Origin: Lathyrus oleraceus
Lineage: Eukaryota; Streptophyta; Magnoliopsida; Fabales; Fabaceae
Assembly: GCF_024323335.1 (NCBI RefSeq)
Contig: NC_066579.1
Coordinates: 248,675,575 to 248,739,574, forward strand
Direction: 5' to 3'
DNA length: 64,000 bases
Of the stretch, positions 1 to 11,834 are shown in pieces; the first letter of the stretch is position 1; each line of letters opens with the position of its first letter. Made by a program: the position numbers and the translations under genes. The notes beneath the pieces are model-generated. The model was not told where the DNA came from. It made no database searches and saw nothing but the letters and a program-made list of their open reading frames with translations.

Positions 1-1
1 T

Positions 2-2230
2 GTTGAAGGAAGACCGTTGATCATGTATTTGACTGTGCTTGAAGATAGTATGGGTTATGTTCTTGGTCAGCCAGATGAGACTGGAAAGAAAGAATTTGCA
101 ATTTACTACCTCAATAAGATGTTCACGGACTGTGAGACTCGGTATTCGATGCTTGAGAAGACTTGTTGCGCATTGGCCTGGGCTGCTAAGCGTCTGTGTC
201 AGTATATGTTGAATCATACCACTTGGTTGATATCTAAAATGGATCCAATCAAGTATATATTTGAGAAGCCTGCTTTAACTAGGAGGATTGCCCGTTGCCA
301 GATGTTGTTATCATAGTATGATATCGAATACCGATCTCAGAAAGCGATCAAAGGTAGTATCTTGGCTGACCATTTGGCTCACCAACCAATAGAAGATTAC
401 CAGTCAATACAGTATGATTTTCCTGATGAAGAGATTTTGTACTTGAAAATGAAAGAATATGATGAACCATTGCTTGAAGAAGGGCCAGAACCTGGTTCTC
501 GTTGGGGCATGGTATTTGATGGAGTTGTTAATCAATATGGAAATGGCATTGGGGCAGTAATTATCACTCCTCAAGGCACGTATCTACCATTTACAACTAG
601 ATTGACTTTCAAGTGTACAAACAACATGGCAGAATATGAAGCTTGCATTATGAGGCTTAAAGAGGCCATGAATCTCAGAATCAAGTATTTGGATGTCTTC
701 GGTGATTCGGCTTTGGTTGTGAATCAGATCAAAGGTGAGTGGAAGACAAATCAACCTGGTTTAGTACCATATAGAGATTATGCGAGGAGGATTTCAACTT
801 TATTTACAAAGGTTGAGTTTCATCATATCCCTCGAGATGAAAACCGGATGGCAAATGCTCTTGCAACATTGGCATCAATGATTGTAGTGAACTATTCGAA
901 TGAAGTTCCCAATTTATCTGTGATGCATCTTAATAGGCCAGCTCATGTGTTTGTTGTTGAAGAAATCAAAGACGAGAAGCCGTGGTATTACGACATCAAA
1001 TGTTTCCTCCAAATTCAAGTTTACCCGCCTGGGAAATCTTTGAAAGATAAGAAGACTTTGATAAGATTAGCCGGTAATTTCTACTTGAATGGTGATATAC
1101 TGTACAAGAGAAACTTCGACATGGTTTTGCTCAGATGCGTGGATAGACACGAAGCAGACTTGTTGATGACCGAAGTGCACGAAGGTTCCTTTGGTACTCA
1201 TTCCAATGGACATGCAATGGCGAAGAAAATGTTGCGAGCAGGTTACTATTGGCTGACAATGGAATCTGACTGTTGCAAATTTGTGAAGAAGTGCCACAAG
1301 TGTCAAATTTTTGCTGATAAGATACATGTTTCTCCGACACTTTTGAATGTTATTTCTTCCCCATGGCCCTTCACCATGTGGGGAATTGATATGATTGGGA
1401 TGATTGAGCCCAAAGCTTCGAATGGACATCGTTTCATTTTAGTGGAAATTGACTATTTCACCAAATGGGTTGAAGCGGCATCGTATGCAAACGTGACCAA
1501 GCAAGTTGTTGTAAGGTTTATCAAGAATCAGATTATATGTTGTTATGGTGTGCCAAGTAAGATCATTACTGATAATGGATTGAACTTGAATAATAATATG
1601 GTGGAAGCTCTTTGTAAAGACTTCAAGATTGCACATCATAATTCTTCTCCCTACAGACCCAAGATGAATGGGGTTGTTGAAGCTGCGAATAAGAACATCA
1701 AGAAGATTATCCAGAAGATGGTTGTCATGTATAAGGATTGGCATGAGATGCTTCATTTTGCTTTGCATGGATATCGTACATCCATACGCACTTCAACAGG
1801 GGCAACCCCTTTCTCTCTTGTATATGGTATAGAAGCAGTGATCCCCTTAGAGGTTGAGATTCCTTCATTGTGTGTGCTCATGGAAGCCAAGTTAACTGAA
1901 GCTGAATGGTGTCAGACCAGGTTTGACCAGTTGAATTTAACTGAAGAGAAGAGATTAACTGCCATGTGTCATGGTCAGTTATATCAACAGAGAATGAAGA
2001 AAGCTTTTGATAAGAAGGTCAAACCTCGAGTGTTCAAAGAAGGTGGCCTTGTGCTCGAGAAGATTTTGACGTTCAAGCCAGATTCCAAAGGAAAATGGAC
2101 TCCTAATTATGAAGTCCCATATGTTGTTAAGAGAGCCTTTTCAGGCGGGGCGTTGATTCTTACAACAATGTACGGTGAAGAGTTCACTCGTCCTGTGAAC
2201 GCAGATGCAATCAAGAAATACTTCGCTTAA
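2..2230 (+). pseudogene. Ogre pol, 3' part: RNase H, archaeal-type RNase H, integrase
   Basis: The frame enters from outside the window inside the Ty3/gypsy RNase H domain and stays open except for one TAG at 314-316. After that come an archaeal-type second RNase H (about codons 48-170 after the stop; FDG, AEYEA and GDSALVV motifs visible) and an integrase with an HHCC zinc region (CHKC around 1291-1302) and all three DDE acids in GIDMIG, TDNG and VVEAAN. In the second RNase H the last acidic position reads MANALA where the minus-strand copy has MADTLA, so a catalytic Asp may be lost. Two RNase H domains in this order are the hallmark of the Tat/Ogre lineage. The natural stop is at 2228-2230. 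The right copy for comparison is the minus-strand pol at 49026-52463. Confidence 0.93.
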
Positions 2231-2249
2231 AAAAGAAAAGAACAACTCA

Positions 2250-2398
2250 CTAAGTTGAAAACCCGAAAGGGTGGCTTAGGCAAAAATGAGTGTCTCGGTG
2301 GATTGAAAACCCGAAAGGGCGATATAGGAAAAAATTAGAGACATAAAACAGAAAAGAATTTCCCAATAAGTTGAGTACCCCACCTTGGTGCAACTTAT
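2250..2398 (+). other. Three tandem bulged hairpins just after the integrase stop
   Basis: Hairpin I: arm CTAAGTTG (2250-2257), AAAA bulge, CCC-GAAA-GGG, arm TGGCTTAG (2272-2279). Hairpin II: GGATTG (2300-2305), AAAA, CCC-GAAA-GGG, CGATAT (2320-2325). Hairpin III: ATAAGTT (2366-2372), 19-nt loop, AACTTAT (2392-2398). Each is followed by an A-rich GCAAAAA-like spacer. The same units, with different but still complementary outer arms, follow integrase in the two minus-strand elements (48930-49005 and 15363-15534). I infer a conserved RNA structure; its role is unknown. Confidence 0.75.
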
Positions 2399-3690
2399 GC
2401 AAAAATTAGGGATTATAGCATGTAACTGCATCCTGCTGATCTTCAGTGTTTTGAAGGCTTGTTTGAGCACAAGGGTTGACATCGATTCATCACTCCAACA
2501 GCGGTCAAGAGCACAGTGGATATCAAGAGTTGGTAGAAGTATTAAGGATCATTTGTATTCAATGTAACCCTTTTCCATTTAAATTTCCATTTTCAACTTT
2601 GTAAAATCTATGGAGTCTTGTCATTTATAGACTACCATTCTATTAAATAAAGTTGAGCTTTTATCCAAATTGTTTCTACTCTTATTTGCTTTAGCCAATA
2701 GTTTTAAATTTTATTATGATCATTTTGAAATTAAATTTTTAAATCAAATTCAAGTTTTCTTTAATATATAAAAGCAATAATTTTTTTCCAAAGCAAGTAA
2801 AACGAATATCAACAGCATTTCAATGAATAGAAAGTCCTTAAGTGTGAAACATCAGAGGTTCCCTAAGCAGTTAACCCTTCGGGTATCCCTAGACGTTTGT
2901 GTTGATTCAGTTCCTCGACGGAGTGTTTGATCCTCAATGGAATTTCTTTCCTTGTCCCCAGCTGATTTGGTTGATTCAGATACCCTGCGGCGTGTTGTTT
3001 TCCTCGACAGAGTTTCTGCCTTCCCCAGCGAAGTTCGTATTTCCTCAGCAGGGTTGATCTTCAGAGATGGTTGATCTTCCCCATGTGGATCGCTTTGGTG
3101 TCCCCCACCAATCGCCATTCAACTTTCTCCCAATCATAGTTTCCTCCTGGTTTCTGAGCAACTTTTGTTATGATTATTCTCTGTAGGGTTGTCTCCCATT
3201 TTTATGGTGTTGACCTAAAATTCCCCACGAATTGGATGTTCTATCCTCAGCAGATCTCCTCCTTCCCCGGTTAGGTTTGAACCTTTGGGATTTTCATCTC
3301 TCTGTTCTCCAACAGTTGTCTCCATATTTTGTGGATTGACCGACGATTGTACTGGTGGTTCAAATCCTTTGCGACACCTTTGTATCCTTTGTGACCGTTT
3401 TGTCAGCATAATCATCTTATTCTCTGTTATGGCGGTATTTTACCCCCATACCAAATATGGCATTTGTCCTCCTTCAATTGTAGAGTGTCATCCCCTTAAG
3501 CAGAAAGACTTTAACCTTTCTCCGTTTCCCCATCGAGTTTATTTCCTCGTGGATGGTTGTTATTTCAGTTTCCTCTCCAGTAGATTTTCTGGATGGAATT
3601 ACTCCCCTTGAGTTATGTCCTCATTGGGTTGAGTTTTGATTGATTGTTTCTTTCTAGCTCTTACCTAAATAGATGCTTTGGTCCCCTAAG
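2399..3690 (+). other. Ogre 3' UTR, pol-proximal part
   Basis: No gene is visible. The first 450 bases are AT-rich. From about 2870 the sequence becomes a run of imperfect pyrimidine-rich motifs of the form TCCCCAGCrGAGT (for example near 2957, 3023 and 3046), which resemble the complement of the element's primer-binding site. Short open frames here have no recognisable product. Confidence 0.7.
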
Positions 3691-4665
3691 AGTCTATTAC
3701 CCATTAACTGGTAATATTCTTCTTAGTTTGCAGTTTGTTACTTCTTGCCCAATACCCGGAAAAAGTACCCTTATTTTTCTCCTCAGTAGAGTCCCCAGCG
3801 GATTTATTCCCCAAGAAGTATATCCATCATATGTTCATCCTAACCGGTGACGTATATCTTTCTTTCCCCTACCTGAGTCTATCTTTGATATGTTCATTTT
3901 AACCAGTGACGAATATTCTCATTTTTGGTATTCTACCTAGTAAAAAGGTAGTTGTAATCCCTATTTTGTTCCCAGAGAGTTAATCCTTGTTATATTCATC
4001 TTAACCGATGACGGGTTTTCTTCTCCTTGTGGTTTTCTACCCAGTAACCGGTAGTTGTAAATCCCACCTTATCCCCTTTTCAGAGTCTATCCTTGATATG
4101 TTCATCTTAACCGGTGATGAATTTTCTCTTTCATTGGTTTTCTACCCAGTAACCGGTAGCTGTAAATCCTACATTGTCCCCTCTCAGAGTTAATCCTTGA
4201 TATATTCATCCTAACCGGTGACGGATTTTCTCTCTGACGGTTTTCTATCCAGTTGTCGATAGATGTAATTCCTACCCTTTTTGTTCAGTTGGTATATCCT
4301 TGATATGTTCATCCTGACCGATGACGGATATCCTCCTTGGCATTTTCAGGCAAGTCTATCCTTAATATGTTCATCTTAACCGGTGACGGATTTTCTTCCC
4401 TGTCGAGTTTATCCTTGATATATTCATCCTAACCGATGACGGATACTCTCACTCTTGGTCTTCTGCCCAGTAACTGGTAGATGTAAATCCTATTTTCTGC
4501 AGTTTTTTCCCAGCAAGGCTATTCTTACCCAATAACCAGTAATGAATACTCCCTCTTGGTGGTCCTTAGTGAGTCATCCTTGATATGTTCATCCTAACCG
4601 ATGACGGATGTTCTCTCTATCAGATCTTTATTATCTCCTTACCCAGTAACAGGTAGTAGATAATA
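3691..4665 (+). repeat. Ogre 3' UTR hairpin array (type A)
   Basis: Imperfect tandem repeats of roughly 90-100 bp alternate two small hairpins. Hairpin A has a 5-7 bp stem and an 8-nt loop near CAGTAACC: TATTACC/GGTAATA (3695-3716), CTACC/GGTAG (4037-4054 and 4142-4159), CTATC/GATAG (4245-4262), CTGCC/GGTAG (4463-4480). Hairpin B has a 5-bp stem and a 6-nt loop near CTAACC: TCATT/AGTGA (3894-3909), TCATC/GATGA (3996-4011). Arms vary together, loops hardly vary. Tandem repeats in Ogre 3' UTRs are known for the family; the stem covariation is what I see here. Confidence 0.85.
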
Positions 4666-5156
4666 GATTTCTGCTCCTCCTGTGTTGAAGTTCATTTCTC
4701 CCCAGTTGAGTTGAGTGCGCATTTCCTTAGTGAAATCGTTTTTTCCCTGCATGATTTGAGTACCTCAGTTTTATCCTGACTTACTCACACCCCCTGCAGA
4801 TGTTATTGTTTCCCCGGCTGAGTCTTTTCCATGTTTGTAGGAATCCCTTTAGTCCCCCAGTTAATTTTAAGTCGTAGCCTGGCCTATGCATAATTCCTTT
4901 TTATCCCCCCAGAGTCTCTGTCTCCCGAGTGAGTTTTCCATACGGAATGCATTGTGCTCCTATGGATTTTTGGTCTCTCTGATTTCTTTTCCTTTGTGGC
5001 AGCATTTCCCCACAGAGCATTAACTTTTACATTCATGTCATATGCATCATGAGTTCTCTTAGGGACCAAAATTTGTTTCTCTATGTTGTTATTTAAGCTC
5101 ATTCTACTGAGTCGACATGAAGATTTTAACCTTCGCCTCCTTAGTTAGAATATCCT
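4666..5156 (+). other. Ogre 3' UTR, distal part
   Basis: Non-coding. It contains further TCCCCAG-type motifs (near 4699, 4851, 4905) and leads into the polypurine tract. No gene seen. Confidence 0.65.
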
Positions 5157-5170
5157 TAAATAGGGGCAGC
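5157..5170 (+). promoter_or_regulatory. Polypurine tract (plus-strand primer site)
   Basis: AAATAGGGGCAGC lies directly before the LTR start TGTAAGACCC. The minus-strand Ogre has the matching AAATAGGGGCATC at its own LTR edge (37430-37446). Confidence 0.85.
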
Positions 5171-8100
5171 TGTAAGACCCCATGTTTGACCCTAAGATCC
5201 CTCATACAATTTCATCATAAGCACTAGCATTGGGATCATACCTTGGAATCCTCCTTACCCCTCTTTCATTGGGTTTGTTTTGGGAGAGATCACCAAACAC
5301 TTTTTGATTGTATCATACTTGTATTTTATCATTTCACTAACTAAATACCAAAAATAAGTCTTTGCATTTTGTCTAACTCTTTTGTAGGAAGGGCATGATT
5401 CCATCTAGGGTTTGAGACCCTCATGAACAAAAAGGACAACCAAGAATTGATTCAAGAATGGTTATAAGCATTATATGAGTCCCAATGTGCTCTACATGTT
5501 ATATTGATCAAGTTTTCTTCAATAGTTTGAGGGTGATTTGCCTTGGAAACCCTAGTTTGACTGGGTATCTTGAGTAACTTCTCCAACAAGCTATCTCACC
5601 AATTGATCAAATTTCTCAAGGGACACTTCAAAATTCATCATCTTATGCATATATGATCTACCATGAGCCAAGGGAGTCAATAGAATTGGAAGTTAGCAAG
5701 TTGGTTGATGGTGGTTGGCCAGATGGATTCATCTGATCAAAACTGGGTCTCCCTAGACCCTATCTCCTCCACTTTTCACCACATGAAAATGATTCCAAGA
5801 TAAAAGTCACTCTAAATGACCTTCCAAACAACTTCCATGTAGAGACCTAGAGTTATTTTTGCTTCGAAAATCATTTGCTATGTTGAAACATTATAGGTCA
5901 TTTTGTCTAAACCCTAACTTGAAAGTCAACTTCCCAAGGCCATAAGTTGCTCAATTTTTATGAGATGAAAGATTTCAAAGTTGAACATTCAAATTAAATG
6001 TGTCTACTTTAACTTTTATGTTTTGAGTGGGAGCTAATTCAACTTTTTTAAGCTTGTGATATGAGGTTACGTTATAGGTCACTTTTGACCTATACCATTG
6101 ACCAAGTGATTTTTCCAAACTTCAAAAATGAATAAGTCTACCATTTCAATCCAAATGACATTAAATTGGTGACTATTTTTAAGTTCTTTGAAAGAGCTAC
6201 AACTTTGATGTAGACACTTTTCTCATTTCAAGCTCATATAAGAAGTTAAGCAAGGTGGAATATTGAGACATATGGCTTGACACTTAGAAAAATTTTGATA
6301 TGTCAAAAATTTCCACCCTTCCACCTCAAATTTCTTCAAGCTCCAAGCTCCAAGAAAAAGTGTTGAACATGAAAGTTTTTCCTCTTGATCTCACCTTTCC
6401 AAAGAGCTCAAATTCATTCATTTTGGACAAGGAATGCATAGGTTGCGCATGGCAGGAACATGGTGTCATCACTTAGCAAAGATCAAACTTCAAATCCAAA
6501 TGCACACTTGCCTTGCAATCCAAGCTGAAATCAGACTACCTAACATTCATTTATGGACTTATGGCAATGATTTTATGGGCCTATGTGCGTCCATGCACCC
6601 ATGCATCATCAATGACCAAATTTGGAAAGTGATTTCAAGTGTGAAAATAGCAATGGTTTCAGCTATAAATAGAGCCTCATATGCTCAACAATCAACATAC
6701 ATTCATGCCAGCTTTGATCCCCCATCTCTAACCCTCACTTTGCAAAGGATAAACCTGAGAAATTCATTTGAATTTGAGGTTGAATTTCCACTGTTTTGAA
6801 ATCGAATCTCCAGGAATCCACAGCCTTTTAAGCATCCAATCCTTCTTCTGCAAGCAAGTGGAGTGAGATCAAGCACAAGCAAGATCAAGATCAGTTGAAT
6901 CCAGACCTCCATTGAAGGTACTTTCCAGAAAATTTGATCTCTTCGATTCTCTCAAATTCTTGCTCAATTCTATGGATTCTTTGGTTGTATGAAGTCCTAC
7001 CAATGTAGGCAAGAAGATTGAGTTTCTTTGAGGCTAAATCGAAGCAACTCAGTTCATGTACCTCAAATTTCAACTCCATGTATCTCTCAATATACTTGGA
7101 GTTAGAGTGAATTGAGGCTAGATTCGAACTCAGTGCCATTTTTACTTTGAAATCATGTCCTTGTTTTTAATTTTGGTGATGGTTGATGGTGGACCAGTCC
7201 AGTGAGGTCCACCGGAGAAGAAGACCGGAGCTACAACTTCGGCCATGTGCTTGCATGTCTCACAGCCATAGGATCCATCTCATTTGTTTTAATCTTGTGC
7301 GTTCCTTTTGAATACCATATCTGTTGCACGCTGACTCATGTGCACGGTGGAACACGTGTTTCTGGCCACTTGATCTGCCACCTCAATTAATGAGGGAGAT
7401 CAAGTGGTCCATGTTTTTTTTTATATTTTAATTTTCATTTTAATTGAATTATTTTCAATGATTCATATTAAATTCAATATTGATCCAAAAAATATGGGAC
7501 TGTCACCAAAAAAATTCAAATGTTTTTCTCTTTCATATTCTGAATTAAAATTATTTTTTCGATCATTATTAATATTTTCCATGAATTAATTGATTTTGCA
7601 TTTGTTTTTAATTGTTTAAAAATATTTTTAAATGTCCAAAAATTATGAAATTTTTTCTCCAAGGTCCTTTGACCTTATTTGACCTATGATAAATATCATG
7701 ACCATTTCTTTGGTGTTTTGATGAGATTTTAGGAATTGGACAAACCATATTTAATTTAAATGCACTATTTTAGTATTTTAATTTGAATAAATGCCAAATA
7801 AATTTGTTGACCAATTGTGATGACTTGTTTATGTTTAACTCTTGTTGTTGGGCCTTGGTCAAGGTTGATTTGACTTTGTCAAATTAATATCATTGGATTT
7901 AGAGGATTGATGGAATGTACATTCCATCTCCCAAAATGAATGGATGATATTAATTTGGTAAAAGTCCTTCTTTGACCAATATGTGTTTTGATCCATTCCC
8001 CTCCCTCTTCATCTTAATCCCTTTCTTCATTCATTCATTCCATTTGGCCTATGACATCTCAAAGTTGTAATGCTAGTTGATTGAAAAATTGATATGAGTA

Positions 8101-9825
8101 TGGATGAGATTAGGTCACGCCTTTTGCATATTCTTTTTGTGTGTGATATGTTTCATGAGCATATTCCATTATACTATGTCTCTAACATGCATTAACACCA
8201 AAATTCTATTTCCGGCCTCAAATAGTTTTGACTTCTACATAAGTCCAATTACGATTACTTAACATAGCGCTAAATTTATGACATAAAAGGCATAATCATT
8301 CTAGTTAGTGAGATTGTAAGTCTCCTCTCTTTCATGGTATTGTGTGGAAACATGGCCTTATTTCCTTCCTTTGGAAGATGTTTTGGTTCAAGGATTCATC
8401 CTTGTGATAAGTGGGTTGAGTGTTCTCCAAAGAATGTCTTGAAATGAAAAGCAAAAGCAAAACAATACTAACTTCTAACCAATTAACTACTAACTTTGAA
8501 TTTCCAGCTTTTACCTTAATGCAATTTACTTTTAGCACTCTATTTAATTTGCCATTATTCATATCATTGTAATTGTTTATGTTAATGCAATTTTCACTTT
8601 GTCCATTTGGACCATATTGTGTGATATATTTTGCTTGTGTATAATTTGCTTGTTTGTGTGATGTTTGACCATGAATGTACATAAATTTAACAAAAACCCT
8701 AAAAAACTTTTGAGTTGACTGTTGGCTTGATCTTGGACAAATGGACTTAGAATCTAGGCAACCTTCCTATGCTAAAGGACTTGGCTAATGCCAACTTGTT
8801 GAAGAACCAAGTGCTTGCAATTTGAAATTCATCTGATACATCTTTGAAGACATCTCTAAGTTCATATGCAACATGATCATTGTGAAGCTGTTATTTTGAA
8901 CCTGTGACTTGTGGAATTCATCTGTTACATGGGCTATTTTGGAGAAGATCATGGAAGGGATAAACTTGGATGTGGCCATCTTTATTTGATGCCTTGCTCT
9001 TCAAGATAATATAATTGTGCATTTGTGTGTTGCTTGATTTTAAAAGTCCAAGAGAATTTTAGGTTTCTATTGACATTCTTGTCTATTGGATTGCTACCCA
9101 TTTTTGTACATAGGATAGTCTCTTCATCTTCTCCCCATTTCTTTAATTTCAAAATCTCTCCCTCCATTTTTCAAAATCTTCTTTGTGTGAACTACTTTTG
9201 TTCTAAACTTAGACCATTTTTTGCAAAAAGATATAAACTTTGGCCTTACGCCATTGCATTTTTGAACTTCTTTTCTTAAATCAAACTTGTAAATAGACTT
9301 AACTATACTTGACTTAAACTTTCAAAAATCCAAAAAGAACTAACTCATTCAAACCATCTTTTAGACCTTTGTGTCTTTCAAACTTAATTTTTGTTAAAAA
9401 TAATGCATCCACTTTGAAATTTGTATCACGAACTACGAGGTTATGATCCCTCATTTTTATGTTGGTACGTAGGCACAAGACCGAAGGTCTTGTCAAACAC
9501 AAAAATATAATTAATGAATTTTTTTCTCATCCCCCCATTCTATTTATTTGTAAACATCACTTTTATACCAAGTATATATGCACAAAAAAAGGGCTCCCTA
9601 GGAGTACTTAGGACACTTTGGGTGCTAACACCTTCCCTCTGTGTAACCAACCCCCTTACCTGTAATCTTTGACTTTTTATTAGTTTTGATTTGAAAACTT
9701 ATAACTTTTGGGTTTTGTTCGTACTTTTTCCCTTTTCCCTTGGAAACAATAAAAGTGCGGCGGCGACTCTTGTTACTTGATCTCTAGCTTGTCAATAGCT
9801 TGATGATCATGAATTTCCCGCTACA
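5171..9825 (+). mobile_element. Ogre LTR (4655 bp), shared by upstream and downstream halves
   Basis: The LTR runs from TGTAAGACCC to CCCGCTACA. It has a polypurine tract on its left and a primer-binding site on its right, so it serves as 3' LTR of the upstream pol and 5' LTR of the downstream ORF1-gag. That arrangement suggests LTR-LTR recombination between two elements. A TATA box at 6664 places U3 in the first 1.5 kb. Short open frames inside are not genes. The 5' and 3' limits are matched by the minus-strand LTR at 32622-37429, which has the same ends in reverse. Confidence 0.9.
6664..6672 (+). promoter_or_regulatory. TATA box of the plus-strand Ogre LTR
   Basis: TATAAATAG, about 1.49 kb into the LTR. 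The minus-strand Ogre LTRs have a TATAAATA at the matching place (35905-35912 and 63419-63426). Transcription would start about 30 bp downstream (inference). Confidence 0.65.
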
Positions 9826-9834
9826 AAAATTAAG

Positions 9835-9853
9835 TGTCGACTCTGCTGGGGAG
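9835..9853 (+). promoter_or_regulatory. Primer-binding site, tRNA-Arg type, slightly mutated
   Basis: TGTCGACTCTGCTGGGGAG differs at two positions from the TGGCGACTCTGCTGGGGAC found in both minus-strand elements. A tRNA-Arg primer is what is known for Ogre. The G-to-T at position 3 breaks the pairing with the tRNA CCA end. Confidence 0.8.
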
Positions 9854-9971
9854 TACTCTCCAGTGGGTTTAGCCTACTTTTTGTGTGAATATATTTTTAT
9901 ATATGTGATGTTTGTATATATGTATGTGTGATATAACTTGCTTGTTGTGCTTGGTGATCTCTGAGTGGTGA
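9854..9971 (+). other. Ogre 5' UTR, left part, ending in target duplication GGTGA
   Basis: Non-coding leader following the primer site. It is interrupted at 9971 by the nested element and resumes at 20493. GGTGA at 9967-9971 is repeated at 20488-20492. Confidence 0.85.
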
Positions 9972-11165
9972 TGTCATACGGTGAACTGACTTGGGGTATT
10001 TTGCTTTTTTATCGCAATGTCGCGGATAGCAAGAGTCGCCACCGACTTTTCTTTTATCCAATAAGGAAAGGTGGAAAAGAACAGGAAAGACCTCAATAGA
10101 TTTTGGGTTCGGGAGGTACATTATACAAAGGGAAGGTGTTAGCACCCTTTGTATCCATGGTTGTCCATGGGCTCTTAATTACTGGATCACTTATATTTTT
10201 GTCTGAAAAGTGTCGGTGAATTGCTTAAAAAATGTTTAAAAGAGAGTTTAACTTTGTAATGATTCTCGTATGAATGTATACAAAGTATTTATCTCATTTG
10301 ATTTTGAAAATGGTTTAGAAAAATATAACTCGGTAATGATTCTAGTATGAATGTATACCAAGTGGTGATTTTCTAGGATTTGTAAAGTGTAAAGTGTGAG
10401 GGGTGGAAACTGTTTTAGGTTATGATCCAGCAATTGAGAGTTATACCTTCCTAAGGTCGTTATGAACGTTTCCTATCCTTATGAGGGTAAAACTGTCCTT
10501 ACTATTGAGAAGTAAGTAATTTTACCCTTTGGATGTTTAAGGGTCACCGTAGGGTCATCGATAGGTCATTGAAGGCAACAGTTGTAAGGATACCTTAGCA
10601 TTCGAAGGGACGATCATCATTTAACCGTAGGCTACACCGAAGGGTCATCGAGGGACAAAATCGTATTTTCGAAGGCAACATCCGAGGGACTATGATTTAT
10701 TTTATGATGATTTAATCGAAGGGCCATTGCTAAGTGTATCCCCACATTCGCGGGACATGACCGTAATACCGTAATATCATAAGGCAAAAGAGAGGTCCAA
10801 GATCACATATTTAAAGGCCGCATTTTAAAGTTAATTAGGTGATTATGATGAATCTCCACATTAAAATCAATACATTAAAAATAATACATTAAAATTAATA
10901 CATTAAAATTAATTATGTAATTTAGGGTGAGTCTCCACAAGGGTATCCCACAAATAAAGTGGAAGACCTAACGGCAATCTTTTCCTGGGACATGTGAACC
11001 TTGGCAAAATTCAGCAAACGGGTTAGAATACCAAATCGGGGTGTAATCGAAGATTACACCGCAAAAGAAAATACAGCAGCATGAATGTCAGGCAAAACAG
11101 TGCATAATTAACATAGAATAGATCAGATACGCATAAGACATAACAAACAAAATATTAGCGACTGT

Positions 11166-11245
11166 CCCGTTCGCCTCTGCCTCGCCTAGCGAGGGCCTAG
11201 CGAATACTCGCTACATGCTCGCTTAGCGATGTGCTAGCGAGCGGC
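11166..11245 (-). repeat. CG-rich palindrome cluster, transcribed part of LTR
   Basis: Repeated CTCGC and TAGCGA words in both orientations can fold into imperfect hairpins. It lies about 400 bp after the TATA box on the minus strand, so probably inside the transcript. Same in the other LTR at about 19682-19761. Confidence 0.6.
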
Positions 11246-11648
11246 TGCGGGTTTTGAATTTCAGAACAGTATGACTTCAACCTGCGGCATGGCTTATGGC
11301 ATCCAACACATAATTATACGGTTCAGCATTCACAATATTCAGGCACACTTAAATTCACATGCAAAACCTCAAATATGTTTATGAATTCAATTATAATATC
11401 ACATGCAAGTTAAGAACATAAAGCGGTATCACATGCAAATTAAGAAAATAAAGCGATAATAGTAATGCAAACCTGTTTGCAATCGAATTGCAACCTTGAA
11501 TTGGCGAGCCGGATTGAGTTGGGCGGTGGTAGCTTCGGAGCGGAGGAGCGGCCTTCAGGGTTTCTAAAGTAGCCTCCAGGGTTTTTGTGCCAGGGTTTTC
11601 GTCTGTCTCCCTCTGTTTTTCGTCCTCTTTTCATTACTGAAGTGCTGG

Positions 11649-11656
11649 TATTTATA
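11649..11656 (-). promoter_or_regulatory. TATA box, 3' LTR copy
   Basis: TATAAATA on the minus strand. The same box at 20165-20172 in the 5' LTR would drive the element. Confidence 0.6.
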
Positions 11657-11717
11657 ATGCCCTTTTTCATGACCTAATGGGCTCAGAACGAAGCCCGAAA
11701 TTTTTTGTTGTCTGTCA

Positions 11718-11834
11718 GCCTCGCTAGGCGAGCTGGTAGCGAACGTTTGCTTCGCTAGGCGAGCGCGTAGCGAACGTTCGCTAGGCGAGCGTGTAGCGAA
11801 CATAACGTTCGCTAGGCGAGCGTGTAGCGAACAG
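11718..11834 (-). repeat. 26-bp CG-rich direct repeats upstream of the TATA box
   Basis: Three full copies (11751-11776, 11777-11802, 11808-11833) and a partial one (about 11720-11744). Each holds TTCGCTA and its complement TAGCGAA about ten bases apart. On the minus strand they lie about 60-180 bp before the TATA box, the usual place of promoter elements. Confidence 0.75.

Noticed and set aside
1067..1768. Minus-strand open frames opposite integrase
   Set aside because: Shadows of the real pol frame on the other strand.
6434..6799. 121-codon open frame in the plus-strand LTR
   Set aside because: It spans the TATA box and has no recognisable motif or counterpart in the minus-strand LTR.
7980..8060. 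Short CATTCATT-type microsatellite
   Set aside because: Too short and imperfect to be worth annotating; ordinary AT-rich LTR sequence.
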